Positions 1-10,136 of a stretch of DNA of 64,000 nt are shown here, piece after piece. Origin of the DNA: Rubrivivax sp. (GTDB taxonomy: Bacteria > Pseudomonadota > Gammaproteobacteria > Burkholderiales > Burkholderiaceae_C); contig JADCGQ010000010.1 in assembly GCA_020248945.1 (NCBI GenBank), positions 21,808 through 85,807 on the forward strand, read 5' to 3'. A model generated the notes under the pieces. The model saw nothing but the letters and a program-made list of their open reading frames with translations. It ran no database searches and was not told the origin of the DNA. Position numbers and translations under genes: made by a program. Position 1 is the first letter of the stretch, and the number at the start of each line of letters is the position of its first letter.

Positions 1-1801
1 ACGGGGCGGTTTGCAGCAACTGGGCCGCGCCGCCGGCCACCACCGGCGCCGCGCCGGAGGTACCGCCGAAAACCCGCGTGCCCGTACCCGTGCCCACGAC
101 CGCGCTCACCGACGCGCCAGGCGCGCCGATGTCGGGCTTGATCGCGCCGTAGCCCGGGTTGGGCCCGCGCGACGAGCTGGCGACCATGCTGCCGTTCAGG
201 CTGATGCGGCCCGAGAAGCTGATGGTGGCCGTCACGGCACCGGCCGCGACGGCGCTGCGCAGCGCGTTGCCGGCGGCCTGCGTGACGGCGATGGTGGAGT
301 TGTAGACGGTGCCGCCACCGCCGAAGCTGAACGACGGGGGTTCGCTGGCCGCGACGTTGTCGTCGATGATGACGCCCACGGCGCCAGCGTTCGTGGCGTT
401 GGCCGTCTTGATGCTGACCGCGCAGCCGTTGCGGCGGATCACGGCGATGCGGCCCGTGAAGGTGCCCGCGGCATACGCCGAGCAACCGGCGCCCGTGGTG
501 GCGCCCGTCAGCGTGGTGTTGGGGTCCACCGCCAGCGGCGCCGTGATGTCGGCCGTGATCGGGTTCGACCAGCTTTGGTAGGCGGTGTTGGTGTTCGTGC
601 CACCGGGCGAGGTGATCAGCGGGAAGCCGAAGCCACCCGGCACCTGCGTCTGCGCCACCGCGATGGCTTCGGGCGCCGACGACGGCGAGCCGTTGATGAA
701 CGGGATGTCGCCACCGTTGCCGGCCGAGGCCACGACCACGGTGCCGAAGCTCACGACGTTCTGCGACGACAGCACGCTCGGGTTCTCGCGCTGGCCGAAG
801 TTCGCGCCCAGCGACATGTTGACCACCTCGACGGCGTCGGAGAGGTCGCCGTCCTGGTTCGGGTCGAGCACCCAGTCCAGGCCCTGCACGATGCCCAGGC
901 CCGAGCAGCTCGTGGCCACAGCCGAGCAGACCTTGACGGCCAGCAGCTGGGCACCGGGGGCCATGCCCTTCCAGGTGCCGTCGGCGCTGCGGCCGCCGGC
1001 GATGTCAGCCACGTTGGTGCCGTGGCCCTGGCAATCGATGGGGTTGGGATCGGGTTCCAGCACGGGCGACGTGTTCGGCCAACGCTCGCCGACGAAGTCG
1101 TAGCCGCCGATGACCTTGCTCGTCCACGTCGGGGCCGTGGTGTTGGCGGTGGTGACGACGCAGGCGGGACCCGCAGCACCGTAGGCCGCCGCATAGGCTG
1201 CCAGCGTGCCGGCGCCGCCCAGGTTGCGGTGCGTGAAGTCGATGCCGGAGTCGAGGATGGCGATGCGCACGCCGGTGCCGTCGACCGAGGGGCTGCGGCC
1301 ATGCAGCGCGGTGGCGCCGACATAGGCCGTAACGCTGGACAGGTCCATCGCCATGTCTTCGACCACCATCACGCTCTGCACGTCGGCCACGCGGGCCAGG
1401 GCGCCGAGCTGGTTGGCGTCGATGGACAGCAGCACGCCGTTGCTGGCGTTGGTGAGCTGACCGACGACCTGGCCCCCGAGGGCCTGCGCGGCGCTGATCA
1501 CCGGGGCCTGCTTGGCCTTCAGTGCGGCCGAGTAGGCACGCTGCTGTTCGGCCGACCAGGGCACGCTGCGCGGTGCGGCGCCGGGGGCGCGAGCGGCCAC
1601 CAGCGCGGCGGCCAGGGGCTTGTCGGCCAGGAAGGCCATCACGTTGACGCGCTGGGCGGGGGCCACGGTCAGCACGGCTTCGGTGGCGCCGGCCGGAGCC
1701 GGCGCGGCCACGGCAGCGGGCAGGGCTCGGATCTGGGCGTGGGCGGCGGTGCCGAAGGAGCCGAGCACGAGCACGGCGGCGGCGATACGGGTCAGTTGCA
1801 T
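1..1801 (-). CDS. Secreted subtilisin-like serine protease (S8 family) with PA insert, partial
   Basis: The gene runs off the left edge, so its C-terminus is missing; about 600 residues are visible. It starts with ATG at 1801, behind a GAGGA ribosome site 8 bases upstream, and has a signal peptide ending near AHAQ (residue 23). The catalytic triad is visible: Asp184 in ILDSGID, His260 in GHGTNVADI and Ser582 in GGTSGAAP. Between His and Ser lies a protease-associated (PA) type insert with an IAVIRRNGC segment. Residues 50-160 resemble an inhibitor I9-like prodomain. It should be an exported endopeptidase cut from its propeptide outside the cytoplasm. The next gene on the same strand is a PEP-CTERM-like protein, but whether this protease has its own sorting tail cannot be seen. 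The long plus-strand open frame across the region is an antisense artefact. Confidence 0.9.
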   Translation of the reverse strand, partial: MQLTRIAAAVLVLGSFGTAAHAQIRALPAAVAAPAPAGATEAVLTVAPAQRVNVMAFLADKPLAAALVAARAPGAAPRSVPWSAEQQRAYSAALKAKQAPVISAAQALGGQVVGQLTNASNGVLLSIDANQLGALARVADVQSVMVVEDMAMDLSSVTAYVGATALHGRSPSVDGTGVRIAILDSGIDFTHRNLGGAGTLAAYAAAYGAAGPACVVTTANTTAPTWTSKVIGGYDFVGERWPNTSPVLEPDPNPIDCQGHGTNVADIAGGRSADGTWKGMAPGAQLLAVKVCSAVATSCSGLGIVQGLDWVLDPNQDGDLSDAVEVVNMSLGANFGQRENPSVLSSQNVVSFGTVVVASAGNGGDIPFINGSPSSAPEAIAVAQTQVPGGFGFPLITSPGGTNTNTAYQSWSNPITADITAPLAVDPNTTLTGATTGAGCSAYAAGTFTGRIAVIRRNGCAVSIKTANATNAGAVGVIIDDNVAASEPPSFSFGGGGTVYNSTIAVTQAAGNALRSAVAAGAVTATISFSGRISLNGSMVASSSRGPNPGYGAIKPDIGAPGASVSAVVGTGTGTRVFGGTSGAAPVVAGGAAQLLQTAP

Positions 1802-1890
1802 TCGAATGTTCCTCAAGGCGACGTTCTGAGTGTGCGGGTGGGCGTGCGCTGCGGACATCGGGGCGTGCCCCTGGCGCGCACGCCGAGTGA

Positions 1891-2553
1891 TCAGGCCGCG
1901 CGGCGGCGGGCCGACACGCCGGCCATCAGGCCGAGCGCGGCCAGGGCCAGGGCCAGCGCGCTGGGCGTGGGGATGTAGGCATTGATGACGTAGCTGCTGC
2001 GGTCAAACAACAAGTCAGGGTTGAAATTGGTCCAGCCGGCCAGCGCGCCGCTGCCCGACAACGCACCACCGCCGCTGCCGAGCGTGTCGAAGATCGACAT
2101 CGTGGCGCCGTCGAAAGGATCCATGTCGCCGAAGGAGACGCCGATGAAGTAGCTGCCCACGTCGAGGAAGCTGTCGAGTGCCGACAAGGTGCTGGTAGCC
2201 GGATCGGTGTAGTCGTTGTTCCAGACCAGGCCGTTGCCGGCGCTGTCGAAGAGGAACAGCCGCGTGTCCGCCACTTCGCTTCCGATGGTGTTGAAGAAGT
2301 AGCGGCCGGCGTTCGTGATGCTGAAGCCGTACAGGTCGACGAGGTTGCGGGGGTTGCCGCCGTTGCCGTCGAGGAAGGTCCCCTGGATCTGCAGCTCGCC
2401 AATGCTGGCGGCGGCGGTCTCAGCCGTGCCGGGCAGATCACCGGTCCCGGTCGGGGTCTCGACGTAGACCACAGGCGAGGCCCACGCGGCCACGGCCAAC
2501 GTGGCGGTGGCGAGTGCGACGCTCACGGACTTGAACAGACTCTTGGCTTGCAT
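1891..2553 (-). CDS. PEP-CTERM-like exported protein with variant PTP motif
   Basis: This 220-residue protein begins MQAKSLFKSV, followed by a hydrophobic signal peptide ending near AWAS. The ATG at 2553 was chosen over a start 59 codons upstream because it sits directly before the signal sequence and has GGAG about 10 bases upstream. The body (about 20-190) is acidic and rich in Gly, Asp, Phe and aromatics, with segments such as LYGFSITNAGRYFF and FLFDSAGNGLVWNND that resemble the beta-rich domains of PEP-CTERM proteins. The C-terminus has the tripartite sorting layout: IPTPSA, a hydrophobic stretch ALALALAALGLMAGV, then SARRRAA. The usual PEP is PTP here. It is the only likely substrate in the window for the exosortase at 20.2-21.1 kb. 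Function beyond surface export is unknown. Confidence 0.8.
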   Translation of the reverse strand: MQAKSLFKSVSVALATATLAVAAWASPVVYVETPTGTGDLPGTAETAAASIGELQIQGTFLDGNGGNPRNLVDLYGFSITNAGRYFFNTIGSEVADTRLFLFDSAGNGLVWNNDYTDPATSTLSALDSFLDVGSYFIGVSFGDMDPFDGATMSIFDTLGSGGGALSGSGALAGWTNFNPDLLFDRSSYVINAYIPTPSALALALAALGLMAGVSARRRAA

Positions 2554-2896
2554 GGCTTGATCGACTCCGAAAGGAAGGATGAACATCAGAATGGCAGGAC
2601 TGCGGCAGGCGCTAGCACACAGAAGCCCGGTTGTCAGTAGGACGCCCCGCCTCGCTTCGATCGCCAGCGCGGCGTTCTCTGCGAACTTGGGGATGGACTT
2701 GAGGAAGCAGTTCGCGTGCCGCCTGGCCACCTGAATGCGGGTTCAGGACGGCCGTCTCTGCTGCGTCGCGTGCCCCGACGCTCAGTCACGCCGAAGCGCA
2801 GCCGCGGCAGTCATCGCCTTGTCAAACAAACCGACACCGGGTTGTCCCGGTGTCCTACAGGGAAGCCCTGAGAACAAGGCGCCACAGTCCCTGTCG
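2554..2896. other. Intergenic region between two minus-strand genes
   Basis: This stretch of about 340 bases contains the terminator-like hairpin at 2821-2854 and otherwise no convincing gene. The upstream extension of the PEP-CTERM-like frame (2554-2730) translates to a sequence without a signal peptide or a ribosome site and is probably the leader. A CTGACA hexamer on the minus strand (2632-2637) could be a -35 element, but its matching -10 is poor. Confidence 0.5.
2821..2854 (-). terminator. Rho-independent-type terminator for the small secreted-protein gene
   Basis: A perfect 9-bp stem (GACACCGGG / CCCGGTGTC, 2833-2841 and 2846-2854) encloses a 4-base loop. On the minus strand it is followed by GGTTTGTTTG, a T-rich run. 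It lies 43 bases after the stop of the gene ending at 2897. Confidence 0.7.
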
Positions 2897-3322
2897 TCAG
2901 TGTGTCGATCCGGAGCGGCCGGCGGCGCGGAGCTGGCATCGCCCCGGGCTCGCCGCGGCGGCCGGGCGACAGACGGCGCCGGGATCGGGCCGCCACTCGC
3001 AGGTGGAGGCCGCGCCGGGGGCGGGGCCGGGCAACTCGGCCAGCGCACGCGCGAGTGCGGCGCGGTCGGTGTGTGCCGGCGCGAAGGCGATCCAACCCCG
3101 AGGGCCGCCGCAGGCCTGATCGGGAAGCGGCAACGTGGCGCAGTCGCTGTCGCGGCGGCAGGCTGCCGGGCCGACCAGGGCCTCGATGCGTTGCCAGGTG
3201 GCGCGCGCCGGATCGTCCGGCGGCGCGGGCCGCGTCTGCGCCCCCGCCACCAGGGGCGCCGCGACGGCGGCCAGCGCGAGTGACAGGCGCAACCCGCGCA
3301 GGGTGTCGATGAGAAGCCGCAT
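2897..3322 (-). CDS. Small secreted Cys-containing protein, unknown function
   Basis: It encodes about 141 residues starting MRLLIDTLRG, with a signal peptide (LSLALAAVAAPLVAGAQ) and cleavage expected after AGAQ. The start at 3322 was preferred over an in-frame ATG seven codons upstream because it puts the positive residues directly before the hydrophobic core. The mature part contains several cysteines (CRRDSDC, ACGG, TCEW, VCRP, RCQL), suggesting two or three disulphides in the periplasm or outside the cell. I recognise no family with certainty; the DSDC...CGG pattern occurs in short uncharacterised secreted proteins of proteobacteria. A terminator-like hairpin follows the gene, so it is probably monocistronic. 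Confidence 0.65.
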   Translation of the reverse strand: MRLLIDTLRGLRLSLALAAVAAPLVAGAQTRPAPPDDPARATWQRIEALVGPAACRRDSDCATLPLPDQACGGPRGWIAFAPAHTDRAALARALAELPGPAPGAASTCEWRPDPGAVCRPAAAASPGRCQLRAAGRSGSTH

Positions 3323-3384
3323 CCGCGCATCGTGGCACTGCATGCGGGCCGCGGCAAGGCAGGCCGCTGCAAAGGGGCCCTCCC

Positions 3385-3390
3385 TACAAT
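3385..3390 (+). promoter_or_regulatory. Candidate -10 element (TACAAT) upstream of the MFS gene
   Basis: TACAAT lies about 52 bases before the MFS start, within cTACAATgcgGGG. The same short pattern occurs before ubiJ and tolB in this window. No good -35 hexamer is visible at 16-18 bases, so the call rests on the -10 alone. Confidence 0.4.
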
Positions 3391-3441
3391 GCGGGGCTCA
3401 GCTGCCGGAGTCCTGCACTGTTCCTGAAGTCTCTGCCCCGG

Positions 3442-4740
3442 TTGCCGCCCGGCGACCTGCTGCGCGACCCGGCCTACGCGCGCCTGTTCGGCTCCATCCT
3501 CACCGCCAGCTTCGGCAACCAGGTGATGATGCTGGCGCTGCCGCTGACGGCGGCCGTGTTGCTGAAGGCCTCGCCGCTGCAGATGGGCCTGCTGACGGCC
3601 ATCGAGCTGCTGCCCTTCCTGCTGTTCAGCCTGCCCTCGGGCGTGTGGCTCGACCGCGTGCGCAAGCTGCCGGTCTACGTGGTGGGCGAGCTCACCGTGG
3701 CGGCCTGCGCCATCAGCGTGCCGGTGGCCTGGTGGATGGGCTGGCTGACGATGCCGTGGCTGTATGTCATCGGCTTCATCGTCGGCAGCGTGCACACCGT
3801 GTCGGGCACGGCGGCGCAGATCGTGCTCACGCAGGTGGTGGCGCGCGAGCGGCTGGTGGAGGCGCATGCCAAGAACGCGCTCGCCACCTCGGGATCGGAG
3901 GTGCTGGGCCCGGGCCTGGCGGGGGCGCTGATCAAGGCCTTCGGTGCGCCGGTGGCGATGATCGTCAACGCCGTGCTGCTGGTGGGCTCGGCGCTCATCC
4001 TCAAGGGCATCCGCGTGCACGAGCGGCGCAGCGAACCCCGGCCCGGCGGCGACACGCTGGCGCAGTTCTGGCGCGACCTCATGCTCGGCGTGCGCTTCTG
4101 CGCCCACACCCGGCTGCTGGTGGTGCTGGCGGTGCTGATGGGCGTGTGGCAGATGGCGCACTACGCGGCACTGGTGGTGCAGATCCTGTTCGCCACGCGC
4201 ACGCTGGGCCTGAGCGAACAGGCGGTGGGCCTTTGCTACATGGGCATGGGCGTGGGCACCATCCTGGGCAGCGTCTACGGCCGGCGTGTGAGCCAGCGCA
4301 TCGGCCCCGGGCCCTGCCTCGTGGTGGGCTATGCCATCACCGGCAGCGGCTGGCTGATGCTGGCGCTGGCACCGGCCAATGCCTGGGGCGTGGCGGCGTT
4401 TGCGCTGATGCTGATGATGTTCACCACCGGCGCGGTGTTCATCTTCATCAACTTCCTCGCGCTGCGCCAGGCCGTCACGCCCGAGCCGCTGCTCGGCCGC
4501 ATGACGGCCACGATGCGCTGGCTCACGCTGCTGGCCGCCGGCCCTGGCGCGCTGCTCGGCGGCTGGCTCGGCGAGCACGTCGGCCTGCGAGCGGCGCTCG
4601 GCTTTGCCGGTGTGACGACGCTGCTGCTGGTGATCGTGGCCTGGCGGCTGCCGATCATCCGTGAGCTGAAGACCTTGCCCGAGGCCGAGTGCGAGAGCGA
4701 ATGGCTGGGTCTGGAGGCCGACGTGCGGCCGGCGGGTTGA
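3442..4740 (+). CDS. MFS transporter (EntS-like multidrug/siderophore exporter type)
   Basis: This 432-residue integral membrane protein has about 12 hydrophobic segments, the usual length for the major facilitator superfamily. It opens with DPAYARLFGSILTASFGNQ, the N-terminal signature of the MFS_3/EntS-like group. A motif-A-like loop, SGVWLDRVRKLPV, lies between helices 2 and 3. These transporters usually export small molecules by proton antiport; the substrate cannot be read from sequence. The reading frame opens with a TTG at 3442; there is no in-frame ATG before the conserved N-terminus, so TTG is the most likely start. It converges with the ugp operon, whose last gene ends 19 bases away. 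Confidence 0.85.
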   Translation: MPPGDLLRDPAYARLFGSILTASFGNQVMMLALPLTAAVLLKASPLQMGLLTAIELLPFLLFSLPSGVWLDRVRKLPVYVVGELTVAACAISVPVAWWMGWLTMPWLYVIGFIVGSVHTVSGTAAQIVLTQVVARERLVEAHAKNALATSGSEVLGPGLAGALIKAFGAPVAMIVNAVLLVGSALILKGIRVHERRSEPRPGGDTLAQFWRDLMLGVRFCAHTRLLVVLAVLMGVWQMAHYAALVVQILFATRTLGLSEQAVGLCYMGMGVGTILGSVYGRRVSQRIGPGPCLVVGYAITGSGWLMLALAPANAWGVAAFALMLMMFTTGAVFIFINFLALRQAVTPEPLLGRMTATMRWLTLLAAGPGALLGGWLGEHVGLRAALGFAGVTTLLLVIVAWRLPIIRELKTLPEAECESEWLGLEADVRPAG

Positions 4741-4758
4741 AGACCGGCTGAAGGCGGC

Positions 4759-5523
4759 TCAGTCGAACACCGCGCTGCCATCGGGCACGGGCGAGTAGCG
4801 GTCCACCGCGTCGGTGATGAGCCCGTCGATGCCCAGTGCCATCAGCCGGCGGGCATCCGCAGGCTCGTTCACCGTGTAGCACAGCGCACGCAGACCCAGG
4901 CCATCGAGCTGCTGCTTCAGTGCGGCGTCCATCAGCTTGTGGTTGGTGACCACGGCCACACAGGCCAGCGACTGAGCCACGGCTTGCCAGCCACTCCAGA
5001 GCTCATCGAGCAGCAGGGCCCGCGGCACAGCCGGCGCGGCAGCCATCGCGCCCTGCAGGGCCTCGGGCCGGAACGAGCTGAACAGCAGCGGGCTGCGGTC
5101 GCCGGCCCAGTGATCGCGGCACCAGGCGCCGACGGCGCGACCGGTGTCGAGCTCAGCGCCTGGCGTGGGCTTGATCTCGATGTTGAGCGCGTAGCCGTTG
5201 CGCTGCACGTAGGCCGCGATGGCTTCCAGGCTCGGCATCGGCTCGCCCGCGTAGGCGCGCGAATGCCAGCCACCGGCGTCAAGCCGCGAGAGCTCGGCCC
5301 AGTTGCGATCGCCCGCCGTGCCGTGGGCCGGCGTGGTGCGGTCGAGCGTGGCGTCGTGCAGCAGGAAAAGCTGCCCGTCGGCGCTGAGCTTCACATCGCA
5401 CTCGAAGGCGCGAAAGCCGTGTGCCGCGCCCACGCGAAAGGCGGCCAGCGTGTTTTCGGGCGCCAGCTTGCCGGCGCCACGGTGGGCGATCCAGCGCGGG
5501 AAGGGCCAGGCCTGCCGTGCCAT
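4759..5523 (-). CDS. ugpQ: Glycerophosphodiester phosphodiesterase
   Basis: The 254-residue enzyme hydrolyses glycerophosphodiesters to sn-glycerol-3-phosphate and an alcohol in the cytoplasm. The GDPD signature is clear: IAHRGAGKLAPENT near residue 12 (catalytic His and metal-binding Glu), then FECDVKLSADG and the second catalytic His in FLLHDATLDRTT. Length and lack of a signal peptide match the cytosolic UgpQ type. It is the last gene of the ugpBAECQ operon; its start at 5523 is only 5 bases after the ugpC stop, so the two are co-transcribed. This order lets imported diesters be cleaved directly after uptake. Confidence 0.93.
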   Translation of the reverse strand: MARQAWPFPRWIAHRGAGKLAPENTLAAFRVGAAHGFRAFECDVKLSADGQLFLLHDATLDRTTPAHGTAGDRNWAELSRLDAGGWHSRAYAGEPMPSLEAIAAYVQRNGYALNIEIKPTPGAELDTGRAVGAWCRDHWAGDRSPLLFSSFRPEALQGAMAAAPAVPRALLLDELWSGWQAVAQSLACVAVVTNHKLMDAALKQQLDGLGLRALCYTVNEPADARRLMALGIDGLITDAVDRYSPVPDGSAVFD

Positions 5524-5528
5524 CGCCG

Positions 5529-6614
<1,086 letters not shown>

Positions 6615-6630
6615 TCGTTTCCTCGGCTCT

Positions 6631-7512
6631 TTACTTTTCGGAGTCGACCAGGCCCTTGACGAACCAGCGCCGCATCAGCACCACCACCAGGGCCGGCGGT
6701 AGCACCGCCAGCAGCGTGGTGCCCATGACCTGCGGCCAGTCGGTGGTGGCGTCGCCGGTGCCGATCATCTTGGTGATGCCCACCACGATGGTGTCGAGCC
6801 GGTTGTCGGTGGTGATGAGCAACGGCCAGAGGTACTGGTTCCAGCCGTAGATGAACAGGATGACCGACAGCGCCGCGATGTTGGTGGCCGACAGCGGCAG
6901 CACCACGTCCTTGAAGAAGCGCAGCGGCCCGGCGCCGTCGATGCGCGCGGCCTCGACCAGCTCGTCGGGGATGGTCAGGAAGAACTGCCGGAACAGCAGC
7001 GTGCCGGTGGCGCTGGCGATCAGCGGCAGCGTCAGCCCCGTCATGCTGTTGATGAGGCCGAGGTCGCTGACGACCTCGTAGGTGGGCATGATGCGCACCT
7101 CCACCGGCAGCATCAGCGTCAGGAAGATCAGCCAGAACGCGACCATGCGCCCGGGGAACTGGAAGAAGACGATGGCGTAGGCCGACAGCAGGCTGAGCAC
7201 CACCTTGCCGGCGGTGATGATCAGCGCCATCAGCAGGCTGTTCCACATCATCTGCCACACCGGCGGGCTGAGGTAGGTGCCCTGCAGGCCCTGCAGCAGG
7301 ATGGTGCGGTAGGTGTCCAGGCCGTGGGGGTCGGGCAAGATGGGCATCGGGGCCTGGGCCACATCGGGCGCCGTCAGCGTGCTGGCGACGAAGGCGATGT
7401 AGAGCGGAAACGCCGTCACGGCGATGCCCAGCCACAGCACGGCATGCGCCAGCCAGGCCATGCCGGGGCGCAGCGGGTCGGGGGCGTTGGCGGAGGTGGC
7501 GGCGCTGCTCAT
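6631..7512 (-). CDS. ugpE: sn-Glycerol-3-phosphate ABC transporter permease UgpE
   Basis: This 293-residue inner-membrane permease has about six transmembrane segments and the EAA loop ([20 protein letters not shown], ending in the conserved LPL) that contacts the ATPase. The start ATG at 7512 overlaps the ugpA stop by four bases (ATGA), so translation is probably coupled. The open frame extends far upstream, but that part is antisense to nothing conserved and overlaps ugpA, so it was dropped. It forms the membrane channel with UgpA. Confidence 0.93.
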   Translation of the reverse strand: MSSAATSANAPDPLRPGMAWLAHAVLWLGIAVTAFPLYIAFVASTLTAPDVAQAPMPILPDPHGLDTYRTILLQGLQGTYLSPPVWQMMWNSLLMALIITAGKVVLSLLSAYAIVFFQFPGRMVAFWLIFLTLMLPVEVRIMPTYEVVSDLGLINSMTGLTLPLIASATGTLLFRQFFLTIPDELVEAARIDGAGPLRFFKDVVLPLSATNIAALSVILFIYGWNQYLWPLLITTDNRLDTIVVGITKMIGTGDATTDWPQVMGTTLLAVLPPALVVVLMRRWFVKGLVDSEK

Positions 7513-8393
7513 CCGTAGTGCACCCGGCGCTCGACGAAGCGGAACTGCAGCACCGTGAGGGCCACCACCATGAGCATCAGCACCACGCTCTGCGCCGCGC
7601 TGCCGCCGAGATCGAGGTTGTGCACGCCGTCCTTGTAGACCTTGTAGACCAGCGTCTCGGTGGCGGCGGCAGGCCCGCCCTGCGTGACGGCGCTGATGAC
7701 GCCGAAGGTGTCGAAGAAGGCATAGACGAGCCCCACGACGAGCAGGAAGAAGGTGGTCGGCGAGAGCAGCGGAAAGATGATCGTCCAGAAGCGCCGCATC
7801 GGCCGTGCGCCGTCGATGGCGGCGGCCTCGAGCAGGCTCTTCGGAATGCTCTGCAGCCCGGCCAGGAAGAACAGGAAGTTGTAGGCCACCTGCTTCCAGG
7901 CCGAGGCGAGGATGACGAGCCACATCGCGTCAGACCCGTCGAGCGTGGGGTTCCAGTCCACGCCCAGCGCCTTCAGCCACCAGGCCAGCACGCCGAGCGA
8001 GGGGTTGAACATGAAGAGCCACAGCACGCCGGCCACCGCCGGCGCGATGGCGTACGGTATGAGCATGGCCGTGGTGTAGGCCACCGAGCCGCGCACGACG
8101 CGGTCGGCCATCACGGCCAGCACCAGCGCCGGCACCATGGCCAGCAGCGTGACGGCGGCCGAGAAGTACAGGGTGCGCCAGAAGGCCTGCACGTAGCCTT
8201 CGTCGGCGAACACGGCGCGGAAGTTCTCCAGGCCGACGAACTGCACGCTCATGCCGAAGGCGTCTTGCTGCAGCACGCTCATGTACAGCGCCTGCCCACC
8301 GGGCCAGTAGAAGAAGACCAGCGTCACCGCCAGCTGCGGCCCGAGCAGCAGCCAGGGCAACAGCCGGTGGGGGAAGACGACGCGACGTTGCAT
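7509..8393 (-). CDS. ugpA: sn-Glycerol-3-phosphate ABC transporter permease UgpA
   Basis: This 294-residue permease has six predicted membrane helices, starting with [21 protein letters not shown], a typical UgpA/MalF-type N-terminus. The EAA loop reads [20 protein letters not shown]. It is the first channel gene after ugpB, and its end overlaps the ugpE start. A gap of about 100 bases separates it from ugpB, which is common where the abundant binding protein is expressed more strongly than the membrane parts. Confidence 0.93.
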   Translation of the reverse strand: MQRRVVFPHRLLPWLLLGPQLAVTLVFFYWPGGQALYMSVLQQDAFGMSVQFVGLENFRAVFADEGYVQAFWRTLYFSAAVTLLAMVPALVLAVMADRVVRGSVAYTTAMLIPYAIAPAVAGVLWLFMFNPSLGVLAWWLKALGVDWNPTLDGSDAMWLVILASAWKQVAYNFLFFLAGLQSIPKSLLEAAAIDGARPMRRFWTIIFPLLSPTTFFLLVVGLVYAFFDTFGVISAVTQGGPAAATETLVYKVYKDGVHNLDLGGSAAQSVVLMLMVVALTVLQFRFVERRVHYG

Positions 8394-8491
8394 GGGAGCG
8401 CGATGCTAGCGGCGGTGCGATGAGTGGCCGCGAGCAAATGAGCAGCGGCCCGGAAAGGGCCGCCGCGAGGGTGCTGCCGGGGCGATGACGA

Positions 8492-9844
8492 TCAGCTCGC
8501 CGAGCGCTCGAAGGCGCGCAGCAGCGCGTTGCCGCGGCGCTCGGTGTTGCGCAGCGCGTCGGCGGGCGTCTGGTTGCCCTGCAGCGCCTTCTCGACCTCT
8601 TCGTGGAACACGTCGCGGATCTCGGTCCAGCGGCCGAAGCGGTAGCCGTTGGTGTTGTCGCCCTTGGCCGCGTTGATCAGGCTGAGGATGGGCACGTCGC
8701 GGCCCGGGTTCTTGGTGAAGAAGCCCTCGTCCTGCATCGCCTTGAAGGCGGTGTTGGTGGCGGGCAGGAAGCCGGTGGTCTTGGCCCACTCCGTCATGAC
8801 CTTGTCGCTGCGCAGGTAGTTCAGGAACTGCGCCACGCCGCGGAACTCGGCCTGGCTGCGGTTCGGTGCGTTGAACACCCACAGCGAGGCACCGCCGATG
8901 GTGGTGGCAAAGGGCGCGCCCTTCACGTCGGGCCAGTGCGGCATCTGCGCGGTGCCGAAGGCGAACTTGGCATCGCGGGTGATGGCGCCCAGGCCGCCGG
9001 AGCTCTGCGTGAGCATCGCGCACTCGCCGCTGATGAACTTGGCGGCGGCGTCGTTGCTGCGGCCGCCGTAGTCGAAGCTCTTGTCCTTCTGCATGTCCAC
9101 GAGCGTCTGCAGCTGGCGCTCGAGCAGCTTGTTGTTGGCCAGTTGCAGCGTGGCGTCGAGCCCGCCGCGGCCGTTGCCCTTGGTGCCGAAGGCGATGTTG
9201 TGGCGCGAGGCGAACTGCTCGAGCATCACCCAGGCCATCCAGGTGGTGGTGTAGCCGCAGGCGGCGGCGTTGGTGCTGCGGATCTTCTTGGCCGCCTCGA
9301 TGAGCTGCGGCCAGGTCTGGGGCGGCTTCTCGGCGTCGAGGCCGGCCTTGCGGAAGGCGTCCTTGTTGTAGAACAGGACGGTGGTGCTCACGTTGAACGG
9401 CATCGACAGCAGTTCACCGCTGGGCAGGCCGTAGTAGCCCTGGGCCGGGCCGATGAAGTCGGCCGGGTTGAACTGCAGCCCGGCGCGGCGGAAGACCTCG
9501 CTCACCGGCACCACGGCGCCCTTGGCCTGCATCATGTCGCCGCTGCCGGCGTCGAACATCTGCATGATGTGCGGCGGGTTGCCGGCGCGGAAGGCGGCCA
9601 CGGCAGCGGCGCGCTGCTCCGGGTACTGGCCCTTGAACGACACCACCACGCGGTACTCGCTCTGCGTCTTGTTGAAGTCTTCGCCGAAGCGCGTGATCAG
9701 CTCGCCGTTCTGGCCCGTGAGGCCCATCCACATCTGGATCTCGACGGGGCGCGGCTGCGCCGCGGCGGGCAGGGCGACGGCGGCGCCGATCGCCGCGGCA
9801 AGGACGGCGCGGCGCAGCGGCTGCAGGCGGGTGGTAACGCTCAT
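8492..9844 (-). CDS. ugpB: sn-Glycerol-3-phosphate-binding periplasmic protein
   Basis: The 450-residue protein has a signal peptide (RRAVLAAAIGAAVALPAAAQ) followed by VEIQMWMGLTGQNGELI, the start of an SBP family 1 fold close to UgpB (normally about 435-440 residues). It captures glycerol-3-phosphate and glycerophosphodiesters in the periplasm and delivers them to UgpAE. It is the first gene of the ugpBAECQ operon. A strong GC hairpin lies in its leader (9879-9897). Whether phosphate starvation controls it is unclear; only a single Pho-box-like half site (TTGTCAT on the minus strand, 9929-9935) is visible. Confidence 0.93.
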   Translation of the reverse strand: MSVTTRLQPLRRAVLAAAIGAAVALPAAAQPRPVEIQMWMGLTGQNGELITRFGEDFNKTQSEYRVVVSFKGQYPEQRAAAVAAFRAGNPPHIMQMFDAGSGDMMQAKGAVVPVSEVFRRAGLQFNPADFIGPAQGYYGLPSGELLSMPFNVSTTVLFYNKDAFRKAGLDAEKPPQTWPQLIEAAKKIRSTNAAACGYTTTWMAWVMLEQFASRHNIAFGTKGNGRGGLDATLQLANNKLLERQLQTLVDMQKDKSFDYGGRSNDAAAKFISGECAMLTQSSGGLGAITRDAKFAFGTAQMPHWPDVKGAPFATTIGGASLWVFNAPNRSQAEFRGVAQFLNYLRSDKVMTEWAKTTGFLPATNTAFKAMQDEGFFTKNPGRDVPILSLINAAKGDNTNGYRFGRWTEIRDVFHEEVEKALQGNQTPADALRNTERRGNALLRAFERSAS

Positions 9845-10136
9845 GGGATCTCCTCGGTCGGGGTGTAATCAAGGGCCCGCCGCCCGGGTCGGGCGGCGGC
9901 CTGGCGGGCGCGAGTGTCGGGGCGCCGCATGACAATCGTGTTTCTCGCGGCAGGCGGCCTCTTTCGCAATCGGGGATAGCCCGTTTGGCGCAGGCCTTCG
10001 AAGGCAGAGCGTGGTCGCCTCGCCCAGACATGGCCCCGGGGCCGTCATGCCAGGGCATTCGACTAGCATTAACCCTCGTTGCACACGGCAGACACGCGCC
10101 CACGCCGCCCTCGCGGCGGGCCTACCAGAGCCTTCC
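9845..10136. promoter_or_regulatory. Divergent promoter region, ugpB / FAD-FeS oxidoreductase
   Basis: About 290 bases separate two divergent genes and must hold both promoters. An 8-bp perfect stem (GCCGCCCG / CGGGCGGC, 9879-9886 and 9890-9897) with a 3-base loop would lie in the ugpB leader. A single TTGTCAT half site on the minus strand resembles half of a Pho box, without a clear partner. A TAGCAT-like -10 lies near 10064 for the plus-strand gene. No gene is seen. Confidence 0.45.

Noticed and set aside
11..1978. A 655-residue plus-strand open frame at the left edge
   Set aside because: It is antisense to the S8 protease with an intact triad; its translation is Arg/Gly/Ala-rich with no domain pattern, as expected for GC-rich shadows.
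9879..9897. Strong hairpin in the ugpB leader as a riboswitch
   Set aside because: It is a simple short stem without any known aptamer pattern and has no T-run, so no riboswitch call is justified.
9929..9935. Pho box upstream of ugpB
   Set aside because: Only one TTGTCAT half site is present; the second repeat at the required distance does not match.
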